Assembly: GCA_011524605.1 (NCBI GenBank)
Contig: WTKA01000103.1
Location: 1 to 32,093, forward strand
Direction: 5' to 3'
Origin: Hyphomicrobiales bacterium
Lineage (GTDB): Bacteria > Pseudomonadota > Alphaproteobacteria > Rhizobiales > WTKA01
DNA length: 32,093 nucleotides
Shown: positions 23,922 through 32,093 of the stretch, piece after piece
How the letters are laid out: each line of letters begins with the position of its first letter
How positions within the stretch are numbered: position 1 is the first letter of the stretch
Position numbers and translations under genes: made by a program
Notes under the pieces: model-generated
Told to the model about the DNA's origin: nothing
Databases searched by the model: none
The model's input: the letters and a program-made list of their open reading frames with translations, nothing else

Positions 23922-24671
23922 ATGATGCAAACGATTGAAAAAGAAGCAATGAACTCATCAAAACCGATTGAAATCGATGCGTTAGAACCGGCCTCTTATC
24001 CTGAAATAGAGTCGGCGCAGACACAGGATAATATTTTCAAGCAAGATGATGAATCCGATCGTGATCCCAAAATTGACATTTCGCAAAAATTAGAGCAGTT
24101 GAGAATTTTGGAAGCCATTATTTTTGCTTCCAAAGAGCCTTTAACAATTAAGCAAATGGAAGACTATTTGCCAAATGGTGTGGCGATAAAACCGCTTCTT
24201 GAGGAATTGGAAGAGAAATATCAAGATCAAGGTTTTAATCTAGTGCAGCATGGGAGCGGGTGGTATTTTAGGACAGCCGTTGACCTCAGCCATATTTTGC
24301 AAAAAGATGTAACTGAGCAAAGAAAGCTATCTCGGGCAGCCTTAGAAATTTTAGCGATCATTGCTTATCACCAGCCCATCTCCCGCCCTGAAATGGAAGA
24401 TATTCGCGGCGTTAGCTTATCTCGTGGCACGTTAGATGTATTGCTAGAGTTGGGATGGATTAGAACAGCTGGTCGACGTGAAGTGCCGGGGCGCCCTTTG
24501 CTTTATGCGACCACTCAGAACTTTCTTCAACATTTTGGTTTGTCTAAGCTAAATGATCTACCAGGCCTTGATGAGTTAAAGGCAATTGGCCTTTTAGAAA
24601 ATCGCCCTGGTTTGCCTGGTTTATTTGATGCGGATATAGGCGCATTAGATGGGCATGAAATTGATGAATAA
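23922..24671 (+). CDS. scpB: Segregation and condensation protein B
   Basis: ILEAIIFASKEPLTIKQMEDYLP ... ALEILAIIAYHQPISRPEMEDIRGVSLSRGTLDVLLELGWIRTAGRREVPGRPLLYATTQNFLQHFGL. Confidence 0.95.
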   Translation: MMQTIEKEAMNSSKPIEIDALEPASYPEIESAQTQDNIFKQDDESDRDPKIDISQKLEQLRILEAIIFASKEPLTIKQMEDYLPNGVAIKPLLEELEEKYQDQGFNLVQHGSGWYFRTAVDLSHILQKDVTEQRKLSRAALEILAIIAYHQPISRPEMEDIRGVSLSRGTLDVLLELGWIRTAGRREVPGRPLLYATTQNFLQHFGLSKLNDLPGLDELKAIGLLENRPGLPGLFDADIGALDGHEIDE

Positions 24672-24752
24672 ATGCAATAGTGATGAAAGCATATTAATTT
24701 AAAATTATAGATATGACTGACACATTATATGCGTGATTGAGTAGGCAAAAAG

Positions 24753-25853
24753 ATGCTTTTTGATAAAATACAAAAAGAAGATGATATATATCAGCCAACG
24801 CCAAAGATAGGCGCTTCATTTGGTGGATGCCTAACTTTTGAAAATATCAAACATCGCTACCAAACAGATAATGTGATTCACAACCTCTCGCTTGAAATTA
24901 ATCCGGGCGAAGTTTTATGTCTTTTAGGGGAATCTGGTTGCGGTAAGTCAACGCTTTTACGCATAGCAGCCGGCATAGAACAACAAATGTCAGGATCAGT
25001 AAAGTTAGACAGCGTATTACTTGCTGATGAGAATAGTTTTACGCCGCCAGAGCAGAGGCGTATAGGCCTTGTTTTTCAAGATTATGCTCTATTTCCGCAT
25101 ATGACTGTTTTAGAAAATGTTATGTTTGGCTTACGTAAGCTCACAAAAAGTGAAGCAAAAAAGCAAGCGCGCATTGCTTTGAAGGCTGTTCGCTTAGCAC
25201 AATATGAAGATATTTCCCCCGCTTTTTTATCGGGTGGAGAACAGCAAAGGGTCGCGCTGGCAAGAGCTTTAGTACCACGCCCAAGTGTGTTGCTTTTAGA
25301 TGAACCTTTTTCAAATTTAGATAGACTTATGCGTGACGAGGTGAGGGAGGCTACCATCTCAGCGCTTCGTGATGCACGCATGACAAGTATTATCGTTACG
25401 CATGATGCTGAAGAGGCTATGCGCATTGGTGACCGTATTGCGCTCATGCATAAAGGGACTATCGTTCAGATTGGTACCCCTTTTGAAATTTATAGACACC
25501 CTAATAGTCTTCTAGCAGCACGGTATTTCGGCTCTTTAAATGAGGTTGAAGGGGTTTGTACGGGCACTGAAATTGAAACAGCCCTAGGCATTATTCCTAA
25601 CCGTCAATTGATGGAAAAAGGCAAGTGTAAAGTCTGTGTTCGACCAGAAGGTTTTTTAATCGATAAGCCGAAAAAAGGGTGTAAAATGGGGCGGGTGCTA
25701 AGGCATCAATTCTTAGGCAGTATTGACCAAATTGAAATTGCAGTTGAAGGTCTTGAACAGACCCTCATTGCCAGAGGACGGCCAGAATTAACTCTAAAAA
25801 AAGGCGATGATATATCAATTGATATTCTTGCTCTTGAAACGCTTGTCTTTTAA
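24753..25853 (+). CDS. Orphan ABC transporter ATP-binding protein (FbpC/PotA-like, with TOBE-like C-terminus)
   Basis: Walker A GESGCGKSTLLR, signature LSGGEQQRVALARAL, Walker B VLLLDEPFSNLD, H-loop VTHDAEEAM; no permease or binding protein nearby. Confidence 0.9.
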   Translation: MLFDKIQKEDDIYQPTPKIGASFGGCLTFENIKHRYQTDNVIHNLSLEINPGEVLCLLGESGCGKSTLLRIAAGIEQQMSGSVKLDSVLLADENSFTPPEQRRIGLVFQDYALFPHMTVLENVMFGLRKLTKSEAKKQARIALKAVRLAQYEDISPAFLSGGEQQRVALARALVPRPSVLLLDEPFSNLDRLMRDEVREATISALRDARMTSIIVTHDAEEAMRIGDRIALMHKGTIVQIGTPFEIYRHPNSLLAARYFGSLNEVEGVCTGTEIETALGIIPNRQLMEKGKCKVCVRPEGFLIDKPKKGCKMGRVLRHQFLGSIDQIEIAVEGLEQTLIARGRPELTLKKGDDISIDILALETLVF

Positions 25854-25886
25854 ATGAACATTCTTTATGGTTAGATCATATTATTT

Positions 25887-25901
25887 ATTCTTAGTAAGAA
25901 T
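25887..25901. promoter_or_regulatory. 15-bp palindrome ATTCTTA-G-TAAGAAT upstream of tatA
   Basis: Perfect 7-bp arms around one base, about 22 bp upstream of ATG 25923. Confidence 0.4.
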
Positions 25902-25922
25902 TTCTGCTTTGAGGAGAAGAAA

Positions 25923-26138
25923 ATGGGTTTGAGTGTTTGGCAAATTCTTTTGGTTGTCGTTTTACTAGTATTATTATTTGGTCGCGGCAAAATCCCTGGT
26001 CTTATGAAAGACGTTGCTGAAGGCATTCAAGGCTTTAAAAAAGGCATGGCTGAACAAGACACGGCTAAGTCTGAAATAGAAGAAAATTCGGGTGAAACAA
26101 TCGAAGTTAAAGTAAAAGAAACTTCTGAAAAGTCATAA
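25923..26138 (+). CDS. tatA: Twin-arginine translocase subunit TatA
   Basis: [42 protein letters not shown]. Confidence 0.96.
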   Translation: MGLSVWQILLVVVLLVLLFGRGKIPGLMKDVAEGIQGFKKGMAEQDTAKSEIEENSGETIEVKVKETSEKS

Positions 26139-26192
26139 TTTATCGTTTTGCAATTTATAAATATGCGTAAAAATTGCGCATAGGGTTGGTAT

Positions 26193-26585
26193 ATGTTTGA
26201 CATTGGCTTTTTTGAGATATTGATCATCGCTGTTATCGCTCTGTTTGTCATTGGCCCTAAAGAGCTGCCCAGCTTTTTGCGGACAGTGGCAAGATATGTT
26301 AAACAAATCCGTAGCCAAATATCGGATATTCAAAGAGAAGTCACAAAAGCAATAGACACTGAAGAGATTAGGTCAATTCGTGATGATGTGAATTCAATCA
26401 CGTCTTTCGACCCAGTTAAAGATCTTAAGGAAGATATCTCTCAAGCTGTTGAAATGCCTAAGCAAAATTCTGAAGCGCAGCCAGAAATAGATAAAAGCAA
26501 AACTGAAGTGAGAAAATTTGTTCCAAAAACAACAGAAACAAATAGATTTTCACAAACAGAGAATAAAAGCGAAACAGAGAGTTAG
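26193..26585 (+). CDS. tatB: Twin-arginine translocase subunit TatB
   Basis: MFDIGFFEILIIAVIALFVIGPKELPSFLRTVARYVKQIR. Confidence 0.95.
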   Translation: MFDIGFFEILIIAVIALFVIGPKELPSFLRTVARYVKQIRSQISDIQREVTKAIDTEEIRSIRDDVNSITSFDPVKDLKEDISQAVEMPKQNSEAQPEIDKSKTEVRKFVPKTTETNRFSQTENKSETES

Positions 26586-26587
26586 TC

Positions 26588-27367
26588 ATGTCTGCTGAAG
26601 TTGATCAAGAAGAAAGCATAGAAGACAGCCGAGCTCCTTTAGTTGCGCATCTCACAGAGCTGAGACGGCGTTTGCTTTACTCTGTGGGGACTTTACTCGT
26701 TCTTTTTGCATTTTTTTGCTTTTTCGCAACAGACATATTCAATTTTCTAGTGCAGCCATTTCGTGATGCTTATGGCGCGGATGCAAAGTTGATTTACACA
26801 GCACCTCAAGAGAAATTTATGACCAATTTGAAAGTTGCTATGTTTGCTGCTTTCTTTATGTCTTTTCCTGTTATTGAAATTCAAATCTGGAAATTCATTG
26901 AGCCAGGTCTTTATCATACTGAGAAAAAAGTATTTTGGCCTTATCTTGTTGCAACGCCAGTATTATTTTTAATTGGCGCTCTCATGGTCTATTATTTTAT
27001 TTGGCCCATGGCAATGAGTTTTTTCATCTCTTTTGAACAGACAGGAGCTGATATTGCCAATATTGAAATTTTGCCTAAGGTAAATGAATATTTAGGGCTG
27101 ATTATGCTTTTGATATTTGCTTTTGGCCTTTGTTTTCAGTTGCCTGTTGTTCTTACCCTTTTAGCGCGGGCAGGATTGGTCTCAGCGGATCAGCTTGTTG
27201 CAGGGCGAAAATATGCAATTGTCGGTATTTTTGCGGCCGCTGCCATTCTAACGCCACCAGATTTTATTTCCCAAGTCGGGTTAGGCGTACCGACTGTCTT
27301 GCTTTATGAAGTCTCTATTTTTATGGCAAGACGCGTTGAACAAAGGCGTGAAGAAGAAGCGGCATAA
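26588..27367 (+). CDS. tatC: Twin-arginine translocase subunit TatC
   Basis: APLVAHLTELRRRLLYSV, LIYTAPQEKFMTNLKVAMF, six-TM pattern, AAAILTPPDFISQ. Confidence 0.97.
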   Translation: MSAEVDQEESIEDSRAPLVAHLTELRRRLLYSVGTLLVLFAFFCFFATDIFNFLVQPFRDAYGADAKLIYTAPQEKFMTNLKVAMFAAFFMSFPVIEIQIWKFIEPGLYHTEKKVFWPYLVATPVLFLIGALMVYYFIWPMAMSFFISFEQTGADIANIEILPKVNEYLGLIMLLIFAFGLCFQLPVVLTLLARAGLVSADQLVAGRKYAIVGIFAAAAILTPPDFISQVGLGVPTVLLYEVSIFMARRVEQRREEEAA

Positions 27368-27596
27368 CGCGGTAAGCTGTTCTTTGTTGGAATGATAATT
27401 CAGTAAAATAGTTATTGAGAATCGAACTTGGGTTTTTATATACGTCTGCAGTCAATAATTTTTTGAGATTGGATAAATAAAGCTTTGATCATAAAGATTA
27501 TAAACTCAGAACTAAAATATTGAAAAATGATAGGCGCTAGCTTATAGGTTTTTTAAAGATAAAAATAGTCCTATCAAATATGAAACGAGTTCTATT

Positions 27597-28874
27597 ATGC
27601 ACGATATTAAATGGATACGTGAAAACCCTGAAACTTTTGATGCAGATTTGAAAAAACGTGATTTTCCTGCAAAATCTGAAGAAATTCTAGCAGTTGATCA
27701 AAAAAGACGTTCCCATTTAGAAAAGCTGCAAGAAGCGCAATCGCGCCGCAATACAGCATCAAAAGAAATTGGTAAGGCTAAAGCAACTGGCGATGAAGAA
27801 AAAGCTAAAGCTTTGATGAATGAGGTTGCTGAATTAAAAGCATTTGTTCAAAATGGTGAAGAGATTGAGCGCGTTCTTGATAAAGAGCTTGAAGATATTT
27901 TATCTGGTTTGCCTAACCGTGCTATGGATGATGTGCCGCTTGGTGCCGATGAGAGCGATAATGTCGAAATTCATAAAAAAGGGGTAATCCCAACATTTGA
28001 TTTTGACGTTAAAGATCATATTGAAATTGGGGAAGGGCTTGGTCAGCTTGATTTTGAGATTGCCGCGAAGATTTCTGGTGCTCGCTTTGTTGTTTTGAAA
28101 AAAGACCTAGCAAGACTTGAGCGTGCATTAGGGCAGTTTATGCTGGATACTCATAGCCAAGAAAATGGGTATATGGAAGTTGTTCCTCCCTTTTTAGTTC
28201 ATGCGCCAGCGCTTTATGGAACAGGTCAGCTGCCAAAATTTGAAGAAGATTTATTTAAAACCGAAGACGAACGCTATCTCATTCCAACAGCGGAAGTCCC
28301 TTTAACAAATTTAGTGCGGGAACAAATTTTGAAGGGTGAAGATTTGCCCATGCGTTTCACCGCTTATACGCCATGCTTTAGATCTGAGGCTGGCTCTGCG
28401 GGTCGCGATACAAAAGGTATGATCCGCCAGCACCAATTTTCAAAAGTTGAGATGGTTTCAGTGACGACTGAAGAGCAGTCTGAAGCAGAGCATGAACGTA
28501 TGTTAGCATGTGCAGAGGGGATTTTAGATAAGCTTGGTCTTGCCTATCGTACTGTAACATTATGCGTTGGCGATATGGGTTTTGGTGCGCGTAGAACATA
28601 TGATATTGAAGTATGGCTCCCGGGTCAGCAGACTTATCGTGAAATTTCATCTTGCTCTACCTGCGGTGATTTTCAGGCTCGGCGCATGAATGCTCGCTAT
28701 CGTCCTGAAGGGGAGAAGGCTGCGAAATTTGTGCATACTCTCAATGGCTCAGGTCTCGCTGTTGGCAGGACTATGATTGCAGTTTTAGAAAATTATCAAA
28801 ATGCTGATGGAAGTGTAACGATTCCTGAAGTATTACGCCCGTATCTTGGCGGACAAGAAGTTATAAAAGCATAG
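27597..28874 (+). CDS. serS: Seryl-tRNA synthetase
   Basis: [81 protein letters not shown]. Confidence 0.97.
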   Translation: MHDIKWIRENPETFDADLKKRDFPAKSEEILAVDQKRRSHLEKLQEAQSRRNTASKEIGKAKATGDEEKAKALMNEVAELKAFVQNGEEIERVLDKELEDILSGLPNRAMDDVPLGADESDNVEIHKKGVIPTFDFDVKDHIEIGEGLGQLDFEIAAKISGARFVVLKKDLARLERALGQFMLDTHSQENGYMEVVPPFLVHAPALYGTGQLPKFEEDLFKTEDERYLIPTAEVPLTNLVREQILKGEDLPMRFTAYTPCFRSEAGSAGRDTKGMIRQHQFSKVEMVSVTTEEQSEAEHERMLACAEGILDKLGLAYRTVTLCVGDMGFGARRTYDIEVWLPGQQTYREISSCSTCGDFQARRMNARYRPEGEKAAKFVHTLNGSGLAVGRTMIAVLENYQNADGSVTIPEVLRPYLGGQEVIKA

Positions 28875-28889
28875 CATTAGGGGGCAGAG

Positions 28890-29654
28890 ATGCGTATTTT
28901 AATCACAAATGATGATGGTATTAATGCTCCAGGCCTTGCTGCTCTTGAAAAAATTGCAAGAAAAATTTCAGATGATGTTTGGATTGTTGCGCCCAAAGAA
29001 GAGCAAAGTGGTATGGGGCGATCGATAACGCTGCATAGGCCACTAAGACTGAACTATTTTGGCGAGAACCGGTATAGTGTTGCTGGTACGCCTGCAGATT
29101 GTGTTATCATGGCTGTAAGAGAAATATTGGCCGATAAATTACCAGATATCGTACTTTCTGGTGTTAATCATGGCGCTAACATTGCCGATGATTGCCTTTA
29201 TTCAGGGACAATAGGCGCTGCTTTTGAAGCCTCACAATATGGCATTCGTTCTTTTGCCTTGTCTCAAGCGGTTGCATTTCGTTCCCCAGACGAGGTGATC
29301 CATTGGGAAACTGCCATCAAATTTGCGCCTCAATTGATTAATAAGCTCTTTGAAACAAAAGCAGATACATCTATTATTTATAATCTCAATTTTCCAAATT
29401 GTAGCCCAGAAGATGTAAAAGGATTTGAAATTACCCATACCGGGCGTTATGCTGATGCAGCTTTTGGATTAGATAAAAGAGAAGATGCGTGCAATAGAGA
29501 ATATTATTGGATTAATTTCCGCCAGCGCGGCGCTTTAAAAGATGAGGAATCCGATATTCAAGCCATAAGAGATAATAAAGTTTCAATTACCCCCCTAAAA
29601 AGAGACTTATCTGCAAAAGAAGAGATGGACAATATAGGCGATCTATTGAAATAA
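28890..29654 (+). CDS. surE: 5'/3'-nucleotidase SurE
   Basis: MRILITNDDGINAPGLAAL, VAPKEEQSGMGRSITLHRPLR, GTPADCVIMAV, LSGVNHGANIADDCLYSGTIGAA. Confidence 0.97.
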   Translation: MRILITNDDGINAPGLAALEKIARKISDDVWIVAPKEEQSGMGRSITLHRPLRLNYFGENRYSVAGTPADCVIMAVREILADKLPDIVLSGVNHGANIADDCLYSGTIGAAFEASQYGIRSFALSQAVAFRSPDEVIHWETAIKFAPQLINKLFETKADTSIIYNLNFPNCSPEDVKGFEITHTGRYADAAFGLDKREDACNREYYWINFRQRGALKDEESDIQAIRDNKVSITPLKRDLSAKEEMDNIGDLLK

Positions 29655-29696
29655 TAGGTTAGGGATCGCTAGAATAATTTGCATCGGGGAGAAAAT

Positions 29697-30344
29697 ATGC
29701 AAAGTGAAGAGTTGCTTGGGCAGCGCATGGCTTTTTTTCTCGCCTTAAGGCAGGCAGGGGTCGGGGATCATGAAGTCTTAAAGGCTTTTGAAGCAATTCC
29801 GAGGGAATTTTTTATACCAGATTATTTGAAATCTCATATATATGGGGTTCATGCGCTGGAAATTGATGAACATGTCACGTTAGAGCATCCCACCTATCTT
29901 GCCCGCTGTATTCAAAATTTAGATTTAAATAAAACAACGACAGTATTAGAATTTGGTAGCGGCATTGGTTATTCAATTGCTGTTATGTCAAAACTATCTA
30001 AACGGGTTACGGGCATAGAGCGTATTCGTACCCACGCCCATAATAGCCTTCGAATTCTTGAAAAAATTAATATTAGAAATGCAACTGTGATCCATGGGCA
30101 TACCGAAGCAATGGCGCAAAATGCTGGGCCTTTTGATCGCATCTTATCTTCTGTTGCTTTTCATGATATTCCTGATTTGTTGATTGATCAATTAAAACCA
30201 GGCGGTATTTTAATTGCACCCATGATTTATGATACAGATGAGTGCTGGACATATCGTTTTTCTATTAATGCTTTGACCGCAAACTTGGACTGTGAGCGCC
30301 TTTTCCCCTCTCACGTTGCAATGATTTCAGATAGATTAGCATAA
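29697..30344 (+). CDS. Divergent protein-L-isoaspartate O-methyltransferase-like SAM methyltransferase
   Basis: N-terminal PCMT-like helices (LRQAGVGDHEVLKAFEAIPREFFIP), SAM motif LEFGSGIGYSIAVMSKLSKRVTGIER, syntenic with surE. The track start is 29679; ATG 29697 is preferred. Confidence 0.8.
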   Translation: MQSEELLGQRMAFFLALRQAGVGDHEVLKAFEAIPREFFIPDYLKSHIYGVHALEIDEHVTLEHPTYLARCIQNLDLNKTTTVLEFGSGIGYSIAVMSKLSKRVTGIERIRTHAHNSLRILEKINIRNATVIHGHTEAMAQNAGPFDRILSSVAFHDIPDLLIDQLKPGGILIAPMIYDTDECWTYRFSINALTANLDCERLFPSHVAMISDRLA

Positions 30345-30402
30345 TATTTTTTCTTTACTTAAAATTAACCAAAAATCAAACGAGTTTAAAGTTTAATCGC
30401 CT

Positions 30403-30423
30403 GTTAACCGTTAAGTGGTTAAC
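30403..30423. promoter_or_regulatory. Palindrome GTTAACC-N7-GGTTAAC upstream of the LysM/M23 gene
   Basis: Perfect 7-bp arms around GTTAAGT, with three TTAA cores in 19 bp. Confidence 0.5.
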
Positions 30424-30461
30424 TAGATATTGATATTTTTATTAAGTGTTGAGTTTAGTTT

Positions 30462-31976
30462 ATGCGTATTTCACTAGTTACAGGGATAAAATCCCAGCAG
30501 ACATTATCTGCCCTAATATTAGCCGCTTTGGTGGCTGGATGTTCTAGCACTGGCAATCAAATTGCATGGCCTTGGAAGTCTAATAACAGCACCACAGCAT
30601 CCGTGCCAACTTACCAGCCCTTGCCAACAGCGAATACGGCGCCGATTACGACAGCTTCAATTCAACCTCAGTCTTTTGCGCAAAATACAAGTAATTCAAT
30701 TCGTGTTGGCGAAGGGGATACTTTATACGGCATTGCGCAACGTGCGGGGATTACAACAAGCTCCCTCATGCAAGCTAATGGTATAACCTCAGCATCTCAG
30801 CTTAAAGTGGGGCAGTATCTTGTTATTCCGCGTTTCTCAACACCTGCAGCACAGTCAACAATTATAACACAACCGATGCCATCAGCACCAGTGGCTGTTA
30901 CTCCTGTTCCAATGCAGCAGGCATTATATAGCAGTACGCCTCCTCAGCAAATAACTCAGCCAATGCCAGCAGCACCTGTTACAACTGCTTCAGTGCCAAA
31001 GCAAGCGCCACAACAGCATTTATACACAGGTAGTATTGCTTCTACAGCGGGGCATTATCGTGTTCAAACGGGTGATACGCTTTACTCAATTTCAAGGCGC
31101 ACAGGCGTGCCTGTTAATCAGATTATGGCACAAAATGGCATAAGCGATGCCTCATCTTTAAAGATAGGCAGCAATCTAGTCTTGCCAACGGGCGTAAAAA
31201 CTCAGTCTTTTGCTTCCAATACTCAAAATGTCAATATTGATCCAATTACGACAGCGAGCATCACGCCAAAAACCACGCCAAGCTATGGATCTTCTTATAA
31301 AGTTGTCAAAGGCGATACGTTATATGGTATTGGGCGTAAAACGAATATCCATCCTAAAGCAATAATGGCTAAAAATGGTTTTTCTTCTTCAACAACGCTA
31401 AAGCCAGGCCAATATATTAAGCTGCCAGCGAAAGCGGAAGAAGCGGCATTAGTGAAAAAATATGCGCCGACGCCTGTTGCTGTCAAGCCAACAACATCAA
31501 CGCAGTCAAGTTTAATCTCTACACCGCCAAAAACTTTTACGCCTATAAAAACAGCGGCAAAGCCAACCGTGGTCACACCGTCAACAGCGCCTGTTGCTTC
31601 TGGATTTAACTGGCCTGTAAAAGGGCGTGTTATTTCTGGTTTTGGCTCAAAAACAGATGGCTCTTTTAACAATGGTATTGATATTTCTGTACCAGAAAAT
31701 ACAGAAGTGCGCGCCGCTGATAATGGTGTTGTTGCCTTTGTAGGCGATACGTTAAAAGGGTATGGTAATCTTATTTTGCTTCGTCATAATGACGGATGGG
31801 TTTCAGCCTATGCGCATAACTCGAAAATACTTGTTCAGCGTGGGCAAACTGTAACGCGCGGTCAACCTATTGCACTTTCTGGTAAAACAGGTGCTGCAGA
31901 AACACCAAGATTACATTTTGAATTACGCAAGCAGTCAAAAGCAGTTGACCCAATTGGTGAATTGCCGCGTATTTAA
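30462..31976 (+). CDS. Lipoprotein with three LysM domains and a degenerate M23 (LytM) domain, NlpD/DipM-like
   Basis: Lipobox (LAALVAGC), LysM copies (IRVGEGDTLYGIAQRAGI; YRVQTGDTLYSISRRTGV; YKVVKGDTLYGIGRKTNI), C-terminal LytM (GRVISGFGSKTDGSFNNGIDISVPE ... YAHNSKILVQRGQTVTRGQPIALSGKTG ... RLHFELRKQSKAVDP). Confidence 0.92.
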   Translation: MRISLVTGIKSQQTLSALILAALVAGCSSTGNQIAWPWKSNNSTTASVPTYQPLPTANTAPITTASIQPQSFAQNTSNSIRVGEGDTLYGIAQRAGITTSSLMQANGITSASQLKVGQYLVIPRFSTPAAQSTIITQPMPSAPVAVTPVPMQQALYSSTPPQQITQPMPAAPVTTASVPKQAPQQHLYTGSIASTAGHYRVQTGDTLYSISRRTGVPVNQIMAQNGISDASSLKIGSNLVLPTGVKTQSFASNTQNVNIDPITTASITPKTTPSYGSSYKVVKGDTLYGIGRKTNIHPKAIMAKNGFSSSTTLKPGQYIKLPAKAEEAALVKKYAPTPVAVKPTTSTQSSLISTPPKTFTPIKTAAKPTVVTPSTAPVASGFNWPVKGRVISGFGSKTDGSFNNGIDISVPENTEVRAADNGVVAFVGDTLKGYGNLILLRHNDGWVSAYAHNSKILVQRGQTVTRGQPIALSGKTGAAETPRLHFELRKQSKAVDPIGELPRI

Positions 31977-31979
31977 AAT

Positions 31980-32093
31980 TGATAGTGTCAAAACGCTTTT
32001 CCCGGAATTTAATTGCTTTCACGCCAATTTCACTTTGTTCAATGGCTGCGAGTGCGCGCAACATAAGTTGCGGGGCGAAGTCTCGCCCTCTGG
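31980..32093 (-). other. Possible 3' end of an unidentified minus-strand gene, truncated by the window edge
   Basis: An open minus-strand frame from the edge reads RGRDFAPQLMLRALAAIEQSEIGVKAIKFREKRFDTINFKYAA; it stays open into the antisense of the M23 gene, so the true 3' end is unclear. Confidence 0.25.

Noticed and set aside
25082-25447. 121-aa minus-strand ORF within the ABC ATPase gene
   Set aside because: Antisense shadow of a highly conserved ATPase; Ser/Ala-rich sequence with no domain.
31295-31672. 125-aa minus-strand ORF within the LysM/M23 gene
   Set aside because: Antisense to a well-supported coding region and composed of V/G/A/T-rich sequence typical of mirror ORFs.
1-32093. 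Search for CRISPR arrays, retrons, toxin-antitoxin pairs, phage genes or a defence island
   Set aside because: No regularly spaced repeats, reverse transcriptase, integrase, transposase or recognisable defence proteins were seen; the gene content is mainly core metabolism and envelope functions.

Overview
The window is a low-GC chromosomal segment that looks alphaproteobacterial, inferred from gene content and gene order. No rRNA, tRNA, CRISPR array or intact transposase was recognised. From left to right it holds: ilvE (-), divergent from a MarR / OmpR-type response regulator / sensor kinase operon; a compact polysaccharide locus (GT4 glycosyltransferase and Wza-type exporter on -, then a Wzz/Wzc-like protein and polysaccharide deacetylase on +); DUF2842 and heme A synthase (ctaA/COX15); a 2OG-Fe(II) oxygenase; fliJ-fliI; an ABA4-like membrane protein plus a sterol desaturase/fatty acid hydroxylase family protein; xth and erpA; then a housekeeping run argS - SPOR protein - nagZ - scpA - scpB - orphan ABC ATPase - tatABC - serS - surE - PCMT-like - LysM/M23 (NlpD/DipM-like). 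I did not find a convincing new multi-gene system. The items most worth follow-up are: a Wzc-like protein whose ATPase domain has lost its P-loop lysine, with Q/N-rich tracts in it and in its partner exporter; a 12-bp-arm palindrome between ilvE and marR; a ~117-bp imperfect palindromic element between ctaA and the 2OG oxygenase; a 20-bp exact intergenic repeat present twice; several other intergenic palindromes or direct repeats (upstream of wzc, ctaA, erpA, the desaturase, tatA and nlpD); and degenerate catalytic motifs in the M23 and PCMT-like proteins.
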